DNA of 64,000 bases from Prochlorococcus sp. MIT 1307 (lineage in GTDB: Bacteria > Cyanobacteriota > Cyanobacteriia > PCC-6307 > Cyanobiaceae), in assembly GCF_034092395.1 (NCBI RefSeq), contig NZ_CP139301.1, positions 1,488,001-1,552,000 of the forward strand, in the 5' to 3' direction. This document shows positions 36,487 to 47,231 of the stretch, one piece after another (position 1 is the first letter of the stretch; every line of letters starts with the position of its first letter). The notes under the pieces were generated by a model. The model saw only the letters and a program-made list of their open reading frames with translations. It searched no databases and was not told the origin of the DNA. The translations under genes and the position numbers were made by a program.

Positions 36487-37572
36487 TTAGCAGGTGTGAT
36501 GCCCAGAACTTCTTAATAACCAAGGATTTATCAGTTGTTTTGCTTCTTGAAGAGCTGCTTGCCATCCTTCTGGCCATTTTCTAAGAGGAATTTGATTGGC
36601 TTCTGCTTGTATTAGCCAGGGTTGGATCAATTTGCGTGCCATACCTCCAAAAGCTATTCCTGCTGGTCCATTTTTAGTAGGTAGATAATTGATGGTCTTT
36701 TCATTTGTTCCACCTGCTAGTTGGAGAGGCCCTGGTGGTGCTAAAGGATGAATTTTCTGCCATAACTTTGCAGCGACTTTGGCTGTACCTCCACCAAGAT
36801 CTCCACTCATGCGGCGCCCATCAAGTTGCCATAATGGCTTTTGCTTATAGCGTCGTAGGTATGAATGACGCTCCCAAAGTTCTTGAGCCAATTCTTTAGC
36901 GGTAATCCCATACCCTTGGAGACCACAGCTGACAGCTACTCTTTGGAAGGGTACTTTTGCAGACATGATTTCACTGAAAGTAGCTTGGAATTCGTTCTTC
37001 CGTCCTGGAGCTGTATGAATTTCAATAGCGTCAGGACGTAACTCTGCTAATAGGGGGCCAACGTCTTTTAGTTTTAGGTGATGGTCCTGTTCCACAATGA
37101 GACCTAAGGGGCATCTGGGTATACAACGCCCACACCCGTAACAGCGTTTTGAATTTATTCCTTCTTGTTTTGTAATTGCTAGGGCGGGACATGTTTTTTG
37201 GCATGGTCTTGGACAATCCATAGGGCAAAGTTTTGGATTGAACCAGGCTTTCCGAAAATGTTCGTCTTGTCCGTCACTCACGCTGATCATTAACCAAGGA
37301 CGGACACCTATAGATTTTTGAACCCAATCAAGTGCTTCTCGAGCTGTATGGACCACTGCAGCATCTGCCGCCACGTCAATGCAGTGAACACCTGCTGTGG
37401 CATAGAGAGCACAAAGGTCCCAAATAGAAGACAGGTCTTGATTGCTTGCACCACAGATCAACTTCACCCATGACCCTCTTCTGAGAGCCTCTTCGCCGGT
37501 TATAAAACCTTTGCTTCTCACAATCGATTTGGCAACATTTAGCTTTCTAATAGTGAATGCATTGGTTGCCAT
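36487..37572 (-). CDS. ldpA: Light-dependent period protein LdpA (Fe-S)
   Basis: LdpA is a redox-sensing iron-sulfur protein that adjusts the circadian period to light in Synechococcus. The ferredoxin-like cysteine cluster is complete: [18 protein letters not shown] then [16 protein letters not shown] (about residues 113-160). The N-terminus includes [18 protein letters not shown], and the C-terminus has the [13 protein letters not shown]-like stretch. Its start overlaps the end of ndhN by 34 bases. LdpA copurifies with NDH-1, which fits this linkage. Confidence 0.92.
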   Translation of the reverse strand: MATNAFTIRKLNVAKSIVRSKGFITGEEALRRGSWVKLICGASNQDLSSIWDLCALYATAGVHCIDVAADAAVVHTAREALDWVQKSIGVRPWLMISVSDGQDEHFRKAWFNPKLCPMDCPRPCQKTCPALAITKQEGINSKRCYGCGRCIPRCPLGLIVEQDHHLKLKDVGPLLAELRPDAIEIHTAPGRKNEFQATFSEIMSAKVPFQRVAVSCGLQGYGITAKELAQELWERHSYLRRYKQKPLWQLDGRRMSGDLGGGTAKVAAKLWQKIHPLAPPGPLQLAGGTNEKTINYLPTKNGPAGIAFGGMARKLIQPWLIQAEANQIPLRKWPEGWQAALQEAKQLINPWLLRSSGHHTC

Positions 37573-38000
37573 TTGAGGCTTCGTGCACCTCCCATTTCCA
37601 CTACTATTTTTAATCTGGGCTCTCGTTTGCAGAGATCTAAAAGTGCTAGTAGTTCTGAACGAGATAAAACCTGTCCTTCAAGTAACCAGAGCACTACAGG
37701 TTCATCATGCATTAGTAATTCGCTTAATTTCGGAATTACTTGTTGCACTTCTCCTAGAGCACCATTGCGACCAACACTCTGGTGCCCAAGATGTGGAGGC
37801 CGAATTCCATGCAGCTGCATGAGAAACACCTCTGGATCTCCAAGGCCTCTTGCTGAGGCGATTTGGGTGCGATATCCAGCCGCTCTTAAACGACGAAGTA
37901 GCCGAGTTTCAGTTCCACCTTCAAGAGGAACATTTATAGCCATGCAGCCGGAAGCTTCAAGCTCACGTCGAAAACCCTTTCCAGATAACAAAAGCGGCAT
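37539..38000 (-). CDS. ndhN: NAD(P)H-quinone oxidoreductase subunit N
   Basis: NdhN is a cytosolic-side subunit of the cyanobacterial NDH-1 complex. The 153 residues from [21 protein letters not shown], through [39 protein letters not shown] and [12 protein letters not shown], match the family and its usual size of about 150-160. The open frame extends 52 codons upstream to 38156, but that part looks atypical, so ATG 38000 is chosen. The 3' end overlaps ldpA. Confidence 0.93.
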   Translation of the reverse strand: MPLLLSGKGFRRELEASGCMAINVPLEGGTETRLLRRLRAAGYRTQIASARGLGDPEVFLMQLHGIRPPHLGHQSVGRNGALGEVQQVIPKLSELLMHDEPVVLWLLEGQVLSRSELLALLDLCKREPRLKIVVEMGGARSLKWQPMHSLLES

Positions 38001-38379
38001 GGATTTAGGTGAATTATTAAAAGGCTGACACTTGAAAACTTTAACTAAATGGGTGCCATCGTGGTGTAGGGTTTTATATCGCTCAGCTTTCATGTGCCCG
38101 TCCGCTAGCCGGGCCTCCATAAGGCTAAGCGGATTCAGCGATTGCGCTGGATCCAAAGGCCATAGCAGATGGGTGATTTATCCCTGTTTGCCGAGAAACT
38201 GACTGAACTCAATAAGTTCAGCCAAGTCTCAGCCTGTTGATTAAGCTTGCTAGCTCCAATTATTCCTTGAGTTTCGTGTAATACGGCCGAGGTTTGATTG
38301 TGATCAAGTGAGTAAATGATCAGCCCACTTAAACTAAGTCTCAATAACGAGATTAATAGCGCTGGCGTCATCTCATCTC
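38001..38379. other. Divergent intergenic region, ndhN / ribosomal operon
   Basis: No convincing gene lies here. Minus-strand frames run through it but look like extensions or shadows. It should contain the ndhN promoter (minus) and the major promoter of the ribosomal operon (plus). Confidence 0.5.
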
Positions 38380-39036
38380 ATGTCTATAGGTATCCTCGGG
38401 AAAAAATTGGGTATGTCCCAATTTTTCGATGATCAAGGCAGAGCTGTTCCGGTCACCTTGATCGAGGCAGGACCTTGCCGAATCACCCAGCTGAAAACTT
38501 CTCAAACTGATGGTTATGCCGCAGTTCAGATTGGTTTTGGCTTGACTCGTGAAAAGCTTATTAATCAACCTGCCAAAGGACACCTTGCTAAGTCTGGTGA
38601 AGAATTTCTTCGCCATTTACGTGAATATCGCGTAGAGGACCTAGGAGGGTTGGAACTTGGCTCGCCCATTACTGTTGATCGCTTTGAAGCGGGTCAAAAG
38701 GTTGATGTGAGTGGAAATTCAATGGGTCGAGGGTTTTCTGGTTATCAGAAGCGCCATGGATTTAGTCGAGGTCCAATGAGTCACGGTTCAAAAAACCATC
38801 GTGAACCTGGTTCGACTGGAGCTGGAACTACACCTGGGCGGATTTATCCAGGGAAGCGAATGGCAGGTCGTTATGGCGGTAAGAAGATCACAACCCGTGG
38901 ACTCACGATTATCAAAATTGATAGTCAAAGAAATCTTCTTGTAGTGAAGGGTTCTGTTCCTGGGAAACCAGGTTCCTTCCTAAATATCCGTCCCGCCAAT
39001 CGGGTGGGTTCTCAGCCTGCTAAAGGAGGGAAGTGA
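38380..39036 (+). CDS. rplC: 50S ribosomal protein L3
   Basis: This is the first gene of the ribosomal cluster. At 218 residues it carries the L3 hallmark [27 protein letters not shown] and [16 protein letters not shown]3 binds 23S rRNA near the peptidyl-transferase centre. rpsJ, which precedes rplC in E. coli, is not here, as expected in cyanobacteria. The stop overlaps the rplD ATG. Confidence 0.99.
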   Translation: MSIGILGKKLGMSQFFDDQGRAVPVTLIEAGPCRITQLKTSQTDGYAAVQIGFGLTREKLINQPAKGHLAKSGEEFLRHLREYRVEDLGGLELGSPITVDRFEAGQKVDVSGNSMGRGFSGYQKRHGFSRGPMSHGSKNHREPGSTGAGTTPGRIYPGKRMAGRYGGKKITTRGLTIIKIDSQRNLLVVKGSVPGKPGSFLNIRPANRVGSQPAKGGK

Positions 39037-39671
39037 TGGCTAGTTGTGTTGTACGAGATTGGCAAGGAAACGAATCTGGAGAGGCTAATCTTGATTTAAA
39101 TGTCGCGAAGGAATCCTCTGCCGTTGACCTAATGCATAGGTCGATTCTTCGTCAGCAGGCTCATAGTCGGCAGGGAACGGCCAGTACCCTTACTAGGGCG
39201 GAAGTCAGAGGTGGAGGTCGTAAACCCTATAAGCAAAAGGGAACTGGCCGGGCTAGACAAGGTTCAATTCGAACTCCCTTACGTCCCGGTGGTGGAATTA
39301 TCTTCGGGCCCAAACCTCGTACTTATAACCTTGCAATGAACCGCAAGGAACGTCGACTTGCTTTGCGCACAGCTTTAATGGCTCGCATAGAAGATTGGAT
39401 AGTTGTTAAAGATTTTGGTAAAGCTCTAAAAGCTCCAAAAACTAGCGAGATCAGTTCTGCATTAGACCGTTTCGGAATCGCATCTGAGTCCAAAGTTTTG
39501 ATTATCCTTAGAAATCCGTCCGAGATTATTAGGCGTTCAATACGCAATCTTGAGAAGGTCAAGTTGATTGCTGCAGATCAACTCAACGTTTTTGATTTGC
39601 TTAATGCTCATTCGCTTGTAATCGGAGAAGAGGCTCTTTCAACTATTCAGGAGGTCTATGGCAATGACTGA
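39036..39671 (+). CDS. rplD: 50S ribosomal protein L4
   Basis: About 211 residues with the L4 loop [22 protein letters not shown] and [13 protein letters not shown]4 lines the exit tunnel and in enterobacteria also represses its operon; such autocontrol is not shown here. ATG 39036 overlaps the rplC stop (TGATG). The stop overlaps the rplW start. Confidence 0.99.
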   Translation: MASCVVRDWQGNESGEANLDLNVAKESSAVDLMHRSILRQQAHSRQGTASTLTRAEVRGGGRKPYKQKGTGRARQGSIRTPLRPGGGIIFGPKPRTYNLAMNRKERRLALRTALMARIEDWIVVKDFGKALKAPKTSEISSALDRFGIASESKVLIILRNPSEIIRRSIRNLEKVKLIAADQLNVFDLLNAHSLVIGEEALSTIQEVYGND

Positions 39672-39966
39672 GCTTTTTGAAAGCAGACTTGCGGATGTAA
39701 TTCGACGACCATTAATTACTGAAAAAGCAACAAAGGCTCTTGAGTTAAATCAGTACACTTTTGAAGTCGATCATCGAGCTGCAAAACCTGATATTAAGGC
39801 AGCGGTTGAAAAGATGTTCGATGTGCGAGTAGTGGGAGTAAGCACAATGAATCCTCCTCGAAAGACTCGTCGAGTTGGTCGTTTCTCTGGTAAACGAGCC
39901 CAGGTAAAGAAAGCTGTTGTGCGCTTGGCTGAAGGCAACAGTATTCAATTGTTCCCTGAGTCCTAA
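39658..39966 (+). CDS. rplW: 50S ribosomal protein L23
   Basis: The 102 residues show [23 protein letters not shown] and [22 protein letters not shown], typical of bacterial L23, which forms the docking site at the tunnel exit for SRP and trigger factor. It overlaps rplD by 14 bases and lies 17 bases before rplB. Confidence 0.98.
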   Translation: MAMTELFESRLADVIRRPLITEKATKALELNQYTFEVDHRAAKPDIKAAVEKMFDVRVVGVSTMNPPRKTRRVGRFSGKRAQVKKAVVRLAEGNSIQLFPES

Positions 39967-39983
39967 ACGAGTTTTATACAATC

Positions 39984-40847
39984 ATGGCAATTCGTTCTTT
40001 TCGTCCCTATACCCCAGGCACTCGTACAAGAGTAGTTACTGATTTCAGTGAAGTAACCGCTCGGAAGCCTGAACGTTCTCTTCTGGTTGCAAAGCACCGT
40101 CGAAAGGGACGTAATAATCGAGGAGTTATTACATGTCGCCATAGAGGAGGTGGACATAAGCGCTTATATAGGGTTGTTGATTTTCGACGGAATAAGCACG
40201 GAATCTCCGCGAAAGTCGCAGCTATTCATTACGATCCCCATCGCAATGCCCGTTTGGCTTTGCTGTTTTATTCCGATGGAGAGAAGCGTTATATTTTGGC
40301 TCCAGCTGGTATCAAGATTGGGCAACAAGTTATCTCCGGTTCAGAAGTTCCAATTGAGATTGGCAATGCAATGCCCCTTTCGGCGGTTCCTCTTGGATCA
40401 GATGTGCATTGTGTAGAGCTTTATGCGGGCCGAGGCGGGCAAATGGTTCGCACTGCTGGGGCAAGTGCTCAGGTTATGGCTAAAGAGGGTGATTATGTAG
40501 CCCTTAAATTGCCTTCTACAGAAGTTCGATTAGTACGTCGTGAGTGTTACGCGACTCTTGGGGAAGTGGGCAACTCTGAAAATCGAAACACTAGTCTTGG
40601 AAAAGCCGGGAGAAGACGCTGGTTGGGAAGACGCCCGCAGGTTCGAGGCAGTGTGATGAATCCGTGCGATCACCCTCATGGTGGTGGTGAAGGTCGAGCA
40701 CCTATTGGACGAGCAGGCCCTGTTACGCCTTGGGGTAAACCTGCACTTGGGCTGAAGACACGAAAGCGGAACAAGCCCAGTAATAGGTATGTTCTTAGGA
40801 AACGTCGACGTATCTCCAAACGGAGTCGCGGGGGAAGGGATTCCTAA
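39984..40847 (+). CDS. rplB: 50S ribosomal protein L2
   Basis: The 287-residue L2 has [20 protein letters not shown] near the N-terminus and the conserved C-terminal region with the catalytically important His ([19 protein letters not shown]). It is required for subunit association and peptidyl transfer. Confidence 0.99.
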   Translation: MAIRSFRPYTPGTRTRVVTDFSEVTARKPERSLLVAKHRRKGRNNRGVITCRHRGGGHKRLYRVVDFRRNKHGISAKVAAIHYDPHRNARLALLFYSDGEKRYILAPAGIKIGQQVISGSEVPIEIGNAMPLSAVPLGSDVHCVELYAGRGGQMVRTAGASAQVMAKEGDYVALKLPSTEVRLVRRECYATLGEVGNSENRNTSLGKAGRRRWLGRRPQVRGSVMNPCDHPHGGGEGRAPIGRAGPVTPWGKPALGLKTRKRNKPSNRYVLRKRRRISKRSRGGRDS

Positions 40848-40882
40848 TGCTTTTCACTTTTCTTCTTTACGCTTAATCCGTT

Positions 40883-41158
40883 ATGGGACGTTCACTAAAA
40901 AAAGGACCTTTTATTGCTGACAGCCTTCTTCGTAAGGTTGAAAAGCAAAATTCAGATGATGACAAGTCTGTTATTAAAACCTGGTCTAGAGCTTCAACTA
41001 TCTTGCCAATGATGATCGGCCACACAATCGCAGTTCATAACGGTAAGAGCCATGTGCCTGTATTTATCACAGAGCAAATGGTTGGTCATAAGCTAGGCGA
41101 ATTTGCGCCTACTCGTACTTTCAAGGGTCATATCAAAGACAAGAAAGGAGGCCGCTAG
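40883..41158 (+). CDS. rpsS: 30S ribosomal protein S19
   Basis: The 91-residue protein begins [16 protein letters not shown] and has the S19 core [32 protein letters not shown]19 forms a complex with S13 in the head of the 30S subunit. It is in the standard position between rplB and rplV. Confidence 0.99.
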   Translation: MGRSLKKGPFIADSLLRKVEKQNSDDDKSVIKTWSRASTILPMMIGHTIAVHNGKSHVPVFITEQMVGHKLGEFAPTRTFKGHIKDKKGGR

Positions 41159-41164
41159 TAACCA

Positions 41165-41533
41165 ATGACAACCTCAACTCCTAATTCAACTTCTATAGCA
41201 AAAGCTCATGGCAGATATATACGTGGATCTGTCTCAAAAGTAAGACGTGTTCTTGATCAAATTCGTGGTCGAACTTATCGGGATGCATTGATAATGCTCG
41301 AATTTATGCCCTATCGCTCCACTGGCCCGATCACTAAGGTGCTGCGTTCAGCTGTTGCCAATGCGGAGCATAATCTTGGGCTGGACCCTGCTTCCCTGGT
41401 CATCACCAGTGCAATAGCAGACATGGGCCCTTCTATGAAGCGCTATAGGCCTCGAGCTCAAGGCCGTGCTTTTCAGATCAAGAAACAGACCTGCCATATC
41501 AGCATTGCTGTGGCGGCTCCCTCCGAATCCTGA
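41165..41533 (+). CDS. rplV: 50S ribosomal protein L22
   Basis: The 122 residues include [20 protein letters not shown]-like sequence, the [18 protein letters not shown] segment and the hairpin [20 protein letters not shown] that reaches into the exit tunnel. It is 6 bases after rpsS. A few N-terminal polar residues precede the conserved part. Confidence 0.98.
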   Translation: MTTSTPNSTSIAKAHGRYIRGSVSKVRRVLDQIRGRTYRDALIMLEFMPYRSTGPITKVLRSAVANAEHNLGLDPASLVITSAIADMGPSMKRYRPRAQGRAFQIKKQTCHISIAVAAPSES

Positions 41534-41552
41534 CCCCCGACTTCATCGACTG

Positions 41553-42284
41553 ATGGGACACAAAATCCATCCAACTGGTTTACGCCTTGGGATTACCCAG
41601 GAACATCGTTCTCGTTGGTACGCTCCTAGCAAGACTTATCCAATTCTTCTGCAAGAGGATGACAGGATTCGTCGATTCATTACTAAAAAATATGGTACAG
41701 CAGGCATTAGTGATGTCTTGATTGCTCGCAAAGCAGATCAGCTTGAAGTTGAGCTGAAGACTGCTCGACCTGGAGTAATTGTGGGCCGTCAGGGTAGTGG
41801 TATTGAAGATCTTCGTTCTGGTATTCAGAAGACCATTGGAGATAGAAGCAGACAGGTAAGGATTAACGTTGTAGAAGTTGAGCGAGCAGATGCAGACGCA
41901 TTCCTTTTGGCAGAATACATAGCCCAACAGCTTGAAAAGAGGGTAGCTTTTCGCCGCACAATTCGTATGGCAGTGCAGCGGGCTCAAAGAGCAGGAGTTC
42001 TTGGATTAAAAATTCAAGTCGGTGGTCGATTAAATGGTGCTGAAATTGCTCGTACTGAATGGACCAGAGAGGGCCGTGTTCCACTTCATACCCTTCGGGC
42101 TGAGATTGATTATGCAACGAAGGTTGCAACCACCACTTATGGAGTTTTAGGCATCAAAGTGTGGATTTTTAAAGGGGAAGTGCTTGCGAAAGAAGATCAG
42201 CCATTGCCAGTGGGTACAAGCCCTCGGCGAAGGGGTAATCGAAGACCCCAACAGTTTGAAGACCGCTCAAATGAAAGTTCATAA
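41553..42284 (+). CDS. rpsC: 30S ribosomal protein S3
   Basis: S3 starts at ATG 41553 ([24 protein letters not shown]). The open frame continues upstream to 41466 but those residues overlap rplV and are atypical. The KH domain contains [17 protein letters not shown], and the C-terminal part has [15 protein letters not shown]3 shapes the mRNA entry channel and has helicase-like activity. Confidence 0.98.
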   Translation: MGHKIHPTGLRLGITQEHRSRWYAPSKTYPILLQEDDRIRRFITKKYGTAGISDVLIARKADQLEVELKTARPGVIVGRQGSGIEDLRSGIQKTIGDRSRQVRINVVEVERADADAFLLAEYIAQQLEKRVAFRRTIRMAVQRAQRAGVLGLKIQVGGRLNGAEIARTEWTREGRVPLHTLRAEIDYATKVATTTYGVLGIKVWIFKGEVLAKEDQPLPVGTSPRRRGNRRPQQFEDRSNESS

Positions 42285-42297
42285 GGAGACTTAAATC

Positions 42298-42783
42298 ATG
42301 CTTAGTCCAAAACGCACAAAATTTCGCAAGCAACATCGGGGCCGGATGCGCGGTGTTGCAACTCGTGGCAACAAAATTGCCTTTGGAGAGTTTGCTTTAC
42401 AAGCCCAAGACTGTGGCTGGGTTACATCCCGACAAATAGAAGCCAGCAGGAGAGCCATGACTCGTTACGTAAAACGGGGGGGCAACATCTGGATCAGGAT
42501 TTTCCCTGATAAGCCAGTCACAATGAGACCTGCTGAAACTCGAATGGGATCTGGTAAGGGCAACCCAGAGTTCTGGGTTGCTGTTGTCAAGCCAGGGCGA
42601 ATTCTTTTCGAAATGGGAGGTGAAGAGATTACAGAAGAAATTGCTCGGGAAGCAATGCGCTTAGCCCAATACAAGCTCCCTGTCAAAACTAAGTTCCTTT
42701 CCTTGGAAAATCAGGGACAGAAAACTCTTAGCAAACAATCTTCTATGCCAACAACATCAGAAGTAACTGAGGAGATTTCATGA
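42298..42783 (+). CDS. rplP: 50S ribosomal protein L16, with C-terminal extension
   Basis: L16 is identified by [40 protein letters not shown] and [21 protein letters not shown]. At 161 residues it exceeds the usual 136-140 because of a polar Ser/Thr/Gln tail after about residue 138. A good AAGGAG ribosome site precedes the ATG. It overlaps the rpmC start. Confidence 0.98.
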   Translation: MLSPKRTKFRKQHRGRMRGVATRGNKIAFGEFALQAQDCGWVTSRQIEASRRAMTRYVKRGGNIWIRIFPDKPVTMRPAETRMGSGKGNPEFWVAVVKPGRILFEMGGEEITEEIAREAMRLAQYKLPVKTKFLSLENQGQKTLSKQSSMPTTSEVTEEIS

Positions 42784-42995
42784 TGGCCAAATCAGACACC
42801 TCAGAGTTGCGCAAGCTCACAGAATCAGAGATTACTGAACAGATTGATGGCATTCGTCGTGAGCTCTTTGATCTCCGCTTTCAAAAAGCGACCAGTCAGT
42901 TGAGCAACACACACCGCTTTAAAGAGGCCCGTACCAAGTTGGCTCAACTTTTGACGGTCCAAAATGAGCAATCACGCTCCAATTCCTCCACTTGA
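42783..42995 (+). CDS. rpmC: 50S ribosomal protein L29
   Basis: The short helical protein (about 70 residues) has the L29 core [13 protein letters not shown]-like sequence ([35 protein letters not shown]). An adjacent ATG at 42780 is an equivalent start. It overlaps the rplP stop and lies 18 bases before rpsQ. Confidence 0.96.
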   Translation: MAKSDTSELRKLTESEITEQIDGIRRELFDLRFQKATSQLSNTHRFKEARTKLAQLLTVQNEQSRSNSST

Positions 42996-43013
42996 TCATC
43001 TTCTTATAAACCA

Positions 43014-43280
43014 ATGGCACTCAAGGAAAGGGTCGGCACTGTAGTCAGCGACAAGATGGATAAAACAGTGGTAGTTGCGGTACAAAACCGTTTCCCACAT
43101 TCCACTTATCAAAAGATAGTTAGCCGGACCACTCGTTACAAGGCACATGATGCTGAGAACAACTGTCGCGTTGGTGACAGAGTTCGAATCACAGAGACTC
43201 GTCCTTTAAGTGCAACTAAGCGCTGGGCTGTTTTGGAAGTTCTCAGTCATAGTGCCAATTTACAGGAGGTTCCCAAATGA
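43014..43280 (+). CDS. rpsQ: 30S ribosomal protein S17
   Basis: The 88 residues match S17: [54 protein letters not shown]. It is an OB-fold protein of the 30S body. It overlaps rplN by four bases (ATGA). Confidence 0.98.
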   Translation: MALKERVGTVVSDKMDKTVVVAVQNRFPHSTYQKIVSRTTRYKAHDAENNCRVGDRVRITETRPLSATKRWAVLEVLSHSANLQEVPK

Positions 43281-43642
43281 TTCAGCAGGAGACATTCTTG
43301 ACTGTCGCTGATAACAGTGGCGCCAAGCGAATTCAGTGCATACGTGTCTTGGGTTCCAATCGACGTTATGCCCATGTAGGAGATGTAATTGTTGCTGCAG
43401 TGAAGGACGCTATGCCAAATATGGGAGTGAAGAAATCAGAGGTAGTCAAGGCGGTAGTGGTCCGTACAAAGGCAACTATGCGACGAGAGACTGGAAATTC
43501 AATCCGATTTGATGATAATGCTGCTGTTTTGATTAATGAGGATAAAAATCCTCGTGGGACAAGGGTTTTTGGCCCTGTTGCACGTGAGCTTCGTGAGCGC
43601 AATTTTACAAAGATTGTTTCTCTTGCACCGGAGGTTATTTAA
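43277..43642 (+). CDS. rplN: 50S ribosomal protein L14
   Basis: At 121 residues this is the standard size, with [26 protein letters not shown] and the conserved C-terminal [30 protein letters not shown]14 contributes to the intersubunit bridges. The rplX ATG follows immediately. Confidence 0.99.
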   Translation: MIQQETFLTVADNSGAKRIQCIRVLGSNRRYAHVGDVIVAAVKDAMPNMGVKKSEVVKAVVVRTKATMRRETGNSIRFDDNAAVLINEDKNPRGTRVFGPVARELRERNFTKIVSLAPEVI

Positions 43643-43999
43643 ATGGCGAACTTAATGCAAAAGGCGAAACCTACTCAACGGATCAAGATGCGAATCCGAA
43701 AAGGAGACACAGTGCAGGTGATTAATGGCAAAGATAAGGGTAAGACCGGTGAGGTCTTAAAAACATTGCCTCTTGAGAATAGGGTGGTTGTGCAAGGGGT
43801 AAACCTGCGTACTCGTCATGTCAAACCTACTCAGGATGGTGAGAGCGGCAGAATTGTTACCGAAGAAGCGTCATTGCATGCTTCCAACGTGATGATTTAT
43901 TCCACAGCCAAAAAAGTCGCAAGCCGTGTGGAACTCATTATCGAAAAAGATGGGACTAAGAAGCGACGACTTAAAAAAACCGGAGAGTTGATTGATTAA
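43643..43999 (+). CDS. rplX: 50S ribosomal protein L24
   Basis: The 118 residues contain the KOW motif [25 protein letters not shown] and [23 protein letters not shown]24 is an assembly initiator for the 50S subunit. It is directly adjacent to rplN. An 84-bp gap follows before rplE. Confidence 0.98.
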   Translation: MANLMQKAKPTQRIKMRIRKGDTVQVINGKDKGKTGEVLKTLPLENRVVVQGVNLRTRHVKPTQDGESGRIVTEEASLHASNVMIYSTAKKVASRVELIIEKDGTKKRRLKKTGELID

Positions 44000-44083
44000 T
44001 GATTCTTTCTTTCTCTTCTTCTCTCATCCCTTCTAATTACTTCGACTTCTGACCAAGACCAGAAGCAACTTTCCTTCCTAGCT

Positions 44084-44623
44084 ATGTCATTAAAACAGCG
44101 CTATCGGGAGACAATTCAGCCCAAATTGCTGAAAGATCTCAGTCTCTCGAACATTCATCAAGTCCCAAAGGTTCTCAAAGTCAATGTTAATCGTGGCTTA
44201 GGAGAAGCAGCTTCCAATGCCAAATCTTTGGAAGCTTCTTTGGCTGAAATAGCCAATATCACAGGACAAAAAGCATTGGTGACAAGAGCTAAGAAGGCAA
44301 TTGCTGGTTTTAAAATTCGAGAAGGAATGCCAATAGGCTGCGCTGTCACCCTTAGGGGGGAACGCATGTACGCCTTTTTGGAACGACTTGTCAATCTTGC
44401 TCTACCAAGAATTAGAGATTTCAGAGGTGTGAGCCCTAAGAGCTTTGATGGTCGTGGTAATTACACCCTTGGGGTCAGAGAGCAGCTTATTTTTCCTGAG
44501 ATTTCTTTTGACAAAATTGACGCTATTCGGGGGATGGACATCACCATCGTTACAAGTGCTCGCAACGATGAAGAGGGCCGAGCCCTCCTCCGCGAGATTG
44601 GATTCCCCTTCCGTAATAACTGA
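44084..44623 (+). CDS. rplE: 50S ribosomal protein L5
   Basis: The 179 residues show [48 protein letters not shown] and [31 protein letters not shown]5 binds 5S rRNA and contacts tRNA. It lies in the standard position. rpsN (S14), which follows rplE in many bacteria, is not here. Confidence 0.99.
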   Translation: MSLKQRYRETIQPKLLKDLSLSNIHQVPKVLKVNVNRGLGEAASNAKSLEASLAEIANITGQKALVTRAKKAIAGFKIREGMPIGCAVTLRGERMYAFLERLVNLALPRIRDFRGVSPKSFDGRGNYTLGVREQLIFPEISFDKIDAIRGMDITIVTSARNDEEGRALLREIGFPFRNN

Positions 44624-44642
44624 GCCCTCTTCGTAGACGACT

Positions 44643-45044
44643 ATGGCAAACCACGATCCAATTTCAGACATGCTCACTCGCATACGTAATGCGAGTCAAA
44701 AACGACATGAGACTACGCGTGTTCCTGCATCACGCATGTCTCGCAGTATTGCAAAAGTGCTGCGACAAGAGGGCTTTATTTCAGAAATCAGTGAAGAAGG
44801 TGAAGGAATTAGTACGCAGTTAATTCTTGGGTTGAAGTACAGCGGTAAGCATCGTTATCCAACAATCCGCTCTATGCAAAGGGTTAGTAAGCCTGGACTT
44901 CGTATTTATAAAAATACTCGTGGACTTCCCAAAGTTTTGGGAGGATTAGGAGTTGCCATCATTTCAACCTCTAAAGGGGTGATGAGTGATCGGGATGCTC
45001 GTAAACAAGGTGTTGGGGGAGAAGTCCTCTGCTATGTGTACTGA
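44643..45044 (+). CDS. rpsH: 30S ribosomal protein S8
   Basis: The 133-residue S8 begins [18 protein letters not shown] and ends [22 protein letters not shown]. It binds the central domain of 16S rRNA and in E. coli represses the spc operon. Such autocontrol cannot be judged here. Confidence 0.99.
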   Translation: MANHDPISDMLTRIRNASQKRHETTRVPASRMSRSIAKVLRQEGFISEISEEGEGISTQLILGLKYSGKHRYPTIRSMQRVSKPGLRIYKNTRGLPKVLGGLGVAIISTSKGVMSDRDARKQGVGGEVLCYVY

Positions 45045-45059
45045 TCTGGAGTTTTAATT

Positions 45060-45599
45060 ATGTCTCGTATCGGAAAACAACCAATTCCAATTCCTGAAAA
45101 GGTAGCTGTTACATTTGACGGCCTTTCTGTCAAAGTAAAAGGCCCAAAAGGAGAGTTAAATCGTACCCTCCCTGATGGTGTGAGTATTACTCAAGTAGAA
45201 AACAGTATTGTTGTCGCACCCACAACCGATAAGCGTAAGTCTCGAGAGCTTCACGGACTATGTAGGACACTGGTGGCCAATATGATTGAAGGTGTGAGTA
45301 AGGGATATACCCGCAACTTGGAAATTGTAGGAGTGGGTTCACGTGCTCAGTTAAAAGGAAAAAACCTTGTTGTTAGTGCTGGGTTCAGTCATCCAGTAGA
45401 AGTTATCCCTCCGGCAGGAATTAGCTTTGCTGTCGCAAATAACACAAATGTCACTGTTTCAGGAACCGATAAGGAGATTGTTGGAAATGAAGCAGCCAAG
45501 ATTCGTGCAATCAGGCCTCCTGAGCCTTATAAGGGCAAAGGGATTAAGTATGCGGGCGAACGAATACTTAGAAAAGCTGGTAAGTCCGGCAAGAAGTAG
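45060..45599 (+). CDS. rplF: 50S ribosomal protein L6
   Basis: The 179 residues include [49 protein letters not shown] and the C-terminal [29 protein letters not shown]6 lies near the factor-binding site. Confidence 0.99.
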   Translation: MSRIGKQPIPIPEKVAVTFDGLSVKVKGPKGELNRTLPDGVSITQVENSIVVAPTTDKRKSRELHGLCRTLVANMIEGVSKGYTRNLEIVGVGSRAQLKGKNLVVSAGFSHPVEVIPPAGISFAVANNTNVTVSGTDKEIVGNEAAKIRAIRPPEPYKGKGIKYAGERILRKAGKSGKK

Positions 45600-45633
45600 A
45601 GGACTTTCTTAATTTTTTTTCATTTATTCAATC

Positions 45634-46002
45634 ATGTCTATTCTTTCTCGAAAACAACAAACTCAGAAGCGTCATAAGCGCCTGCGCCGCAACCTTAATG
45701 GAACATCAGATCGTCCAAGGCTTGCAATTTTTCGTTCTAATAACCATATTTATGCTCAGGTTATAGATGATCAGGCTCAAAATACACTTTGTGCTGCATC
45801 AACCTTAGATAAGGATTTACGGGAGACTTTAAAAACTGGTGGGAATAATTGCGATGCATCTAGTGCTGTTGGTGAGCTTGTCGCTAAACGTGCTTTAGAA
45901 AAGGGTATACAACAAGTCGTCTTTGATCGTGGCGGCAACCTCTATCACGGCAGGGTTAAAGCCCTCGCTAGTGCAGCCCGTGAAGCGGGCCTTCAATTTT
46001 GA
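45634..46002 (+). CDS. rplR: 50S ribosomal protein L18
   Basis: The 122 residues show [35 protein letters not shown] and the C-terminal [29 protein letters not shown]18 binds 5S rRNA. The rpsE ATG follows 14 bases after the stop. Confidence 0.99.
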   Translation: MSILSRKQQTQKRHKRLRRNLNGTSDRPRLAIFRSNNHIYAQVIDDQAQNTLCAASTLDKDLRETLKTGGNNCDASSAVGELVAKRALEKGIQQVVFDRGGNLYHGRVKALASAAREAGLQF

Positions 46003-46016
46003 TTCCTGCTTTAACC

Positions 46017-46673
46017 ATGACCGAACCAAACTCACAGTCCAAATCTAAAGAAGTCCCTGCAGCAGACGTGCCAGCAGCCGCTGAAAGCCAACAAGGCCAA
46101 GAACAACAGCAAAATCAGCAGCAGCAGCAACGCCGAGGTGGGCGAGGAGAGCGACGTGGCCGACGAGGAGACCGACGTGGTCAAGACCGTGATTCCGAAT
46201 GGCAAGAGCGTGTTGTGCAAATTCGCCGGGTTTCTAAAACGGTCAAGGGAGGTAAAAAAATGAGTTTTAGAGCAATTGTTGTTGTTGGTAATGAGCGTGG
46301 CCAAGTTGGCGTAGGAGTTGGAAAGGCAGGTGATGTGATTGGTGCAGTTCGAAAGGGAGTAGCTGATGGTAAGAAGCATATTGTTAAGGTTCCTTTAACT
46401 CGAAATAGTTCTATTCCTACGCTTTCGAATGGGCGCGACGGTGCCGCTAGTGTTCTTATTCGACCTGCTGCTCCAGGTACTGGAGTAATTGCTGGAGGTT
46501 CAATTCGTACTGTTCTAGAACTAGCTGGAATTAAAAATGTTCTTGCTAAGAGACTTGGCAGTAAAACACCGCTTAATAATGCAAGGGCTGCCATGGTTGC
46601 TTTAGCTAGTCTCCGGACTCATAAGCAGACAGCAAAAGAACGAGGGATCTCCCTCCAGCAGATCTACTCTTGA
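46017..46673 (+). CDS. rpsE: 30S ribosomal protein S5, with Gln/Arg-rich N-terminal extension
   Basis: The S5 core is clear: [44 protein letters not shown] and [29 protein letters not shown]. About 60 residues precede it, first acidic/Ala-rich, then glutamine runs, then arginine/glycine repeats ([17 protein letters not shown]). Many cyanobacterial S5 proteins have some extension, but the Q/R composition is notable. ATG 46017 is chosen over TTG 45999. Confidence 0.98.
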   Translation: MTEPNSQSKSKEVPAADVPAAAESQQGQEQQQNQQQQQRRGGRGERRGRRGDRRGQDRDSEWQERVVQIRRVSKTVKGGKKMSFRAIVVVGNERGQVGVGVGKAGDVIGAVRKGVADGKKHIVKVPLTRNSSIPTLSNGRDGAASVLIRPAAPGTGVIAGGSIRTVLELAGIKNVLAKRLGSKTPLNNARAAMVALASLRTHKQTAKERGISLQQIYS

Positions 46674-46679
46674 TTTCTC

Positions 46680-47132
46680 ATGACACTTCGACTCGATACT
46701 CTCAAAGCAAACTCTGGAGCTCGTCGCCGTAAGTTGCGGAAAGGACGTGGTATAGCAGCTGGCCAAGGTGCAAGTTGTGGTTTTGGCATGCGTGGACAAA
46801 AATCAAGATCAGGGCGTCCTACTCGACCTGGTTTTGAAGGTGGTCAAATGCCTCTCTACAGACGCGTACCAAAACTCAAGCATTTCCCATTAGTTAATCC
46901 AAAAGCCTTTACTGTTATAAATGTGTCAGCTCTAAATGAACTCAAACCAGACAGTAAAGTGAATCTTGATTCACTTGTTAAGGAAGGACTGTTGACTAGC
47001 CCTAAGCATCCTCTCAAAGTACTTGGTAATGGGCAGCTAAAAGTTAAACTTAATGTACAGGCATCTGCGTTTACAGCTTCTGCTAGAAGCAAGATAGAGA
47101 GTGTTGGAGGAACTTGTGAAGTTTTGACTTAG
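46680..47132 (+). CDS. rplO: 50S ribosomal protein L15
   Basis: The 150 residues include [31 protein letters not shown] and [17 protein letters not shown]15 is a late-assembly 50S protein. rpmD (L30), which precedes rplO in many bacteria, is absent, as in cyanobacteria generally. A 99-bp gap then leads to secY. Confidence 0.98.
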   Translation: MTLRLDTLKANSGARRRKLRKGRGIAAGQGASCGFGMRGQKSRSGRPTRPGFEGGQMPLYRRVPKLKHFPLVNPKAFTVINVSALNELKPDSKVNLDSLVKEGLLTSPKHPLKVLGNGQLKVKLNVQASAFTASARSKIESVGGTCEVLT

Positions 47133-47231
47133 ATGAACAAATCATAGTCAAAAGATACTCTCCTTCACCTCTTAGTAAAGAGACCCTCTTATTCAAGCCT
47201 CCTCCATAAAGTCCAACTATTAATTACATAC

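Noticed and set aside
38135-38371. Minus-strand 78-aa frame upstream of rplC
   Set aside because: Lies in the divergent promoter gap, with no recognisable protein features.
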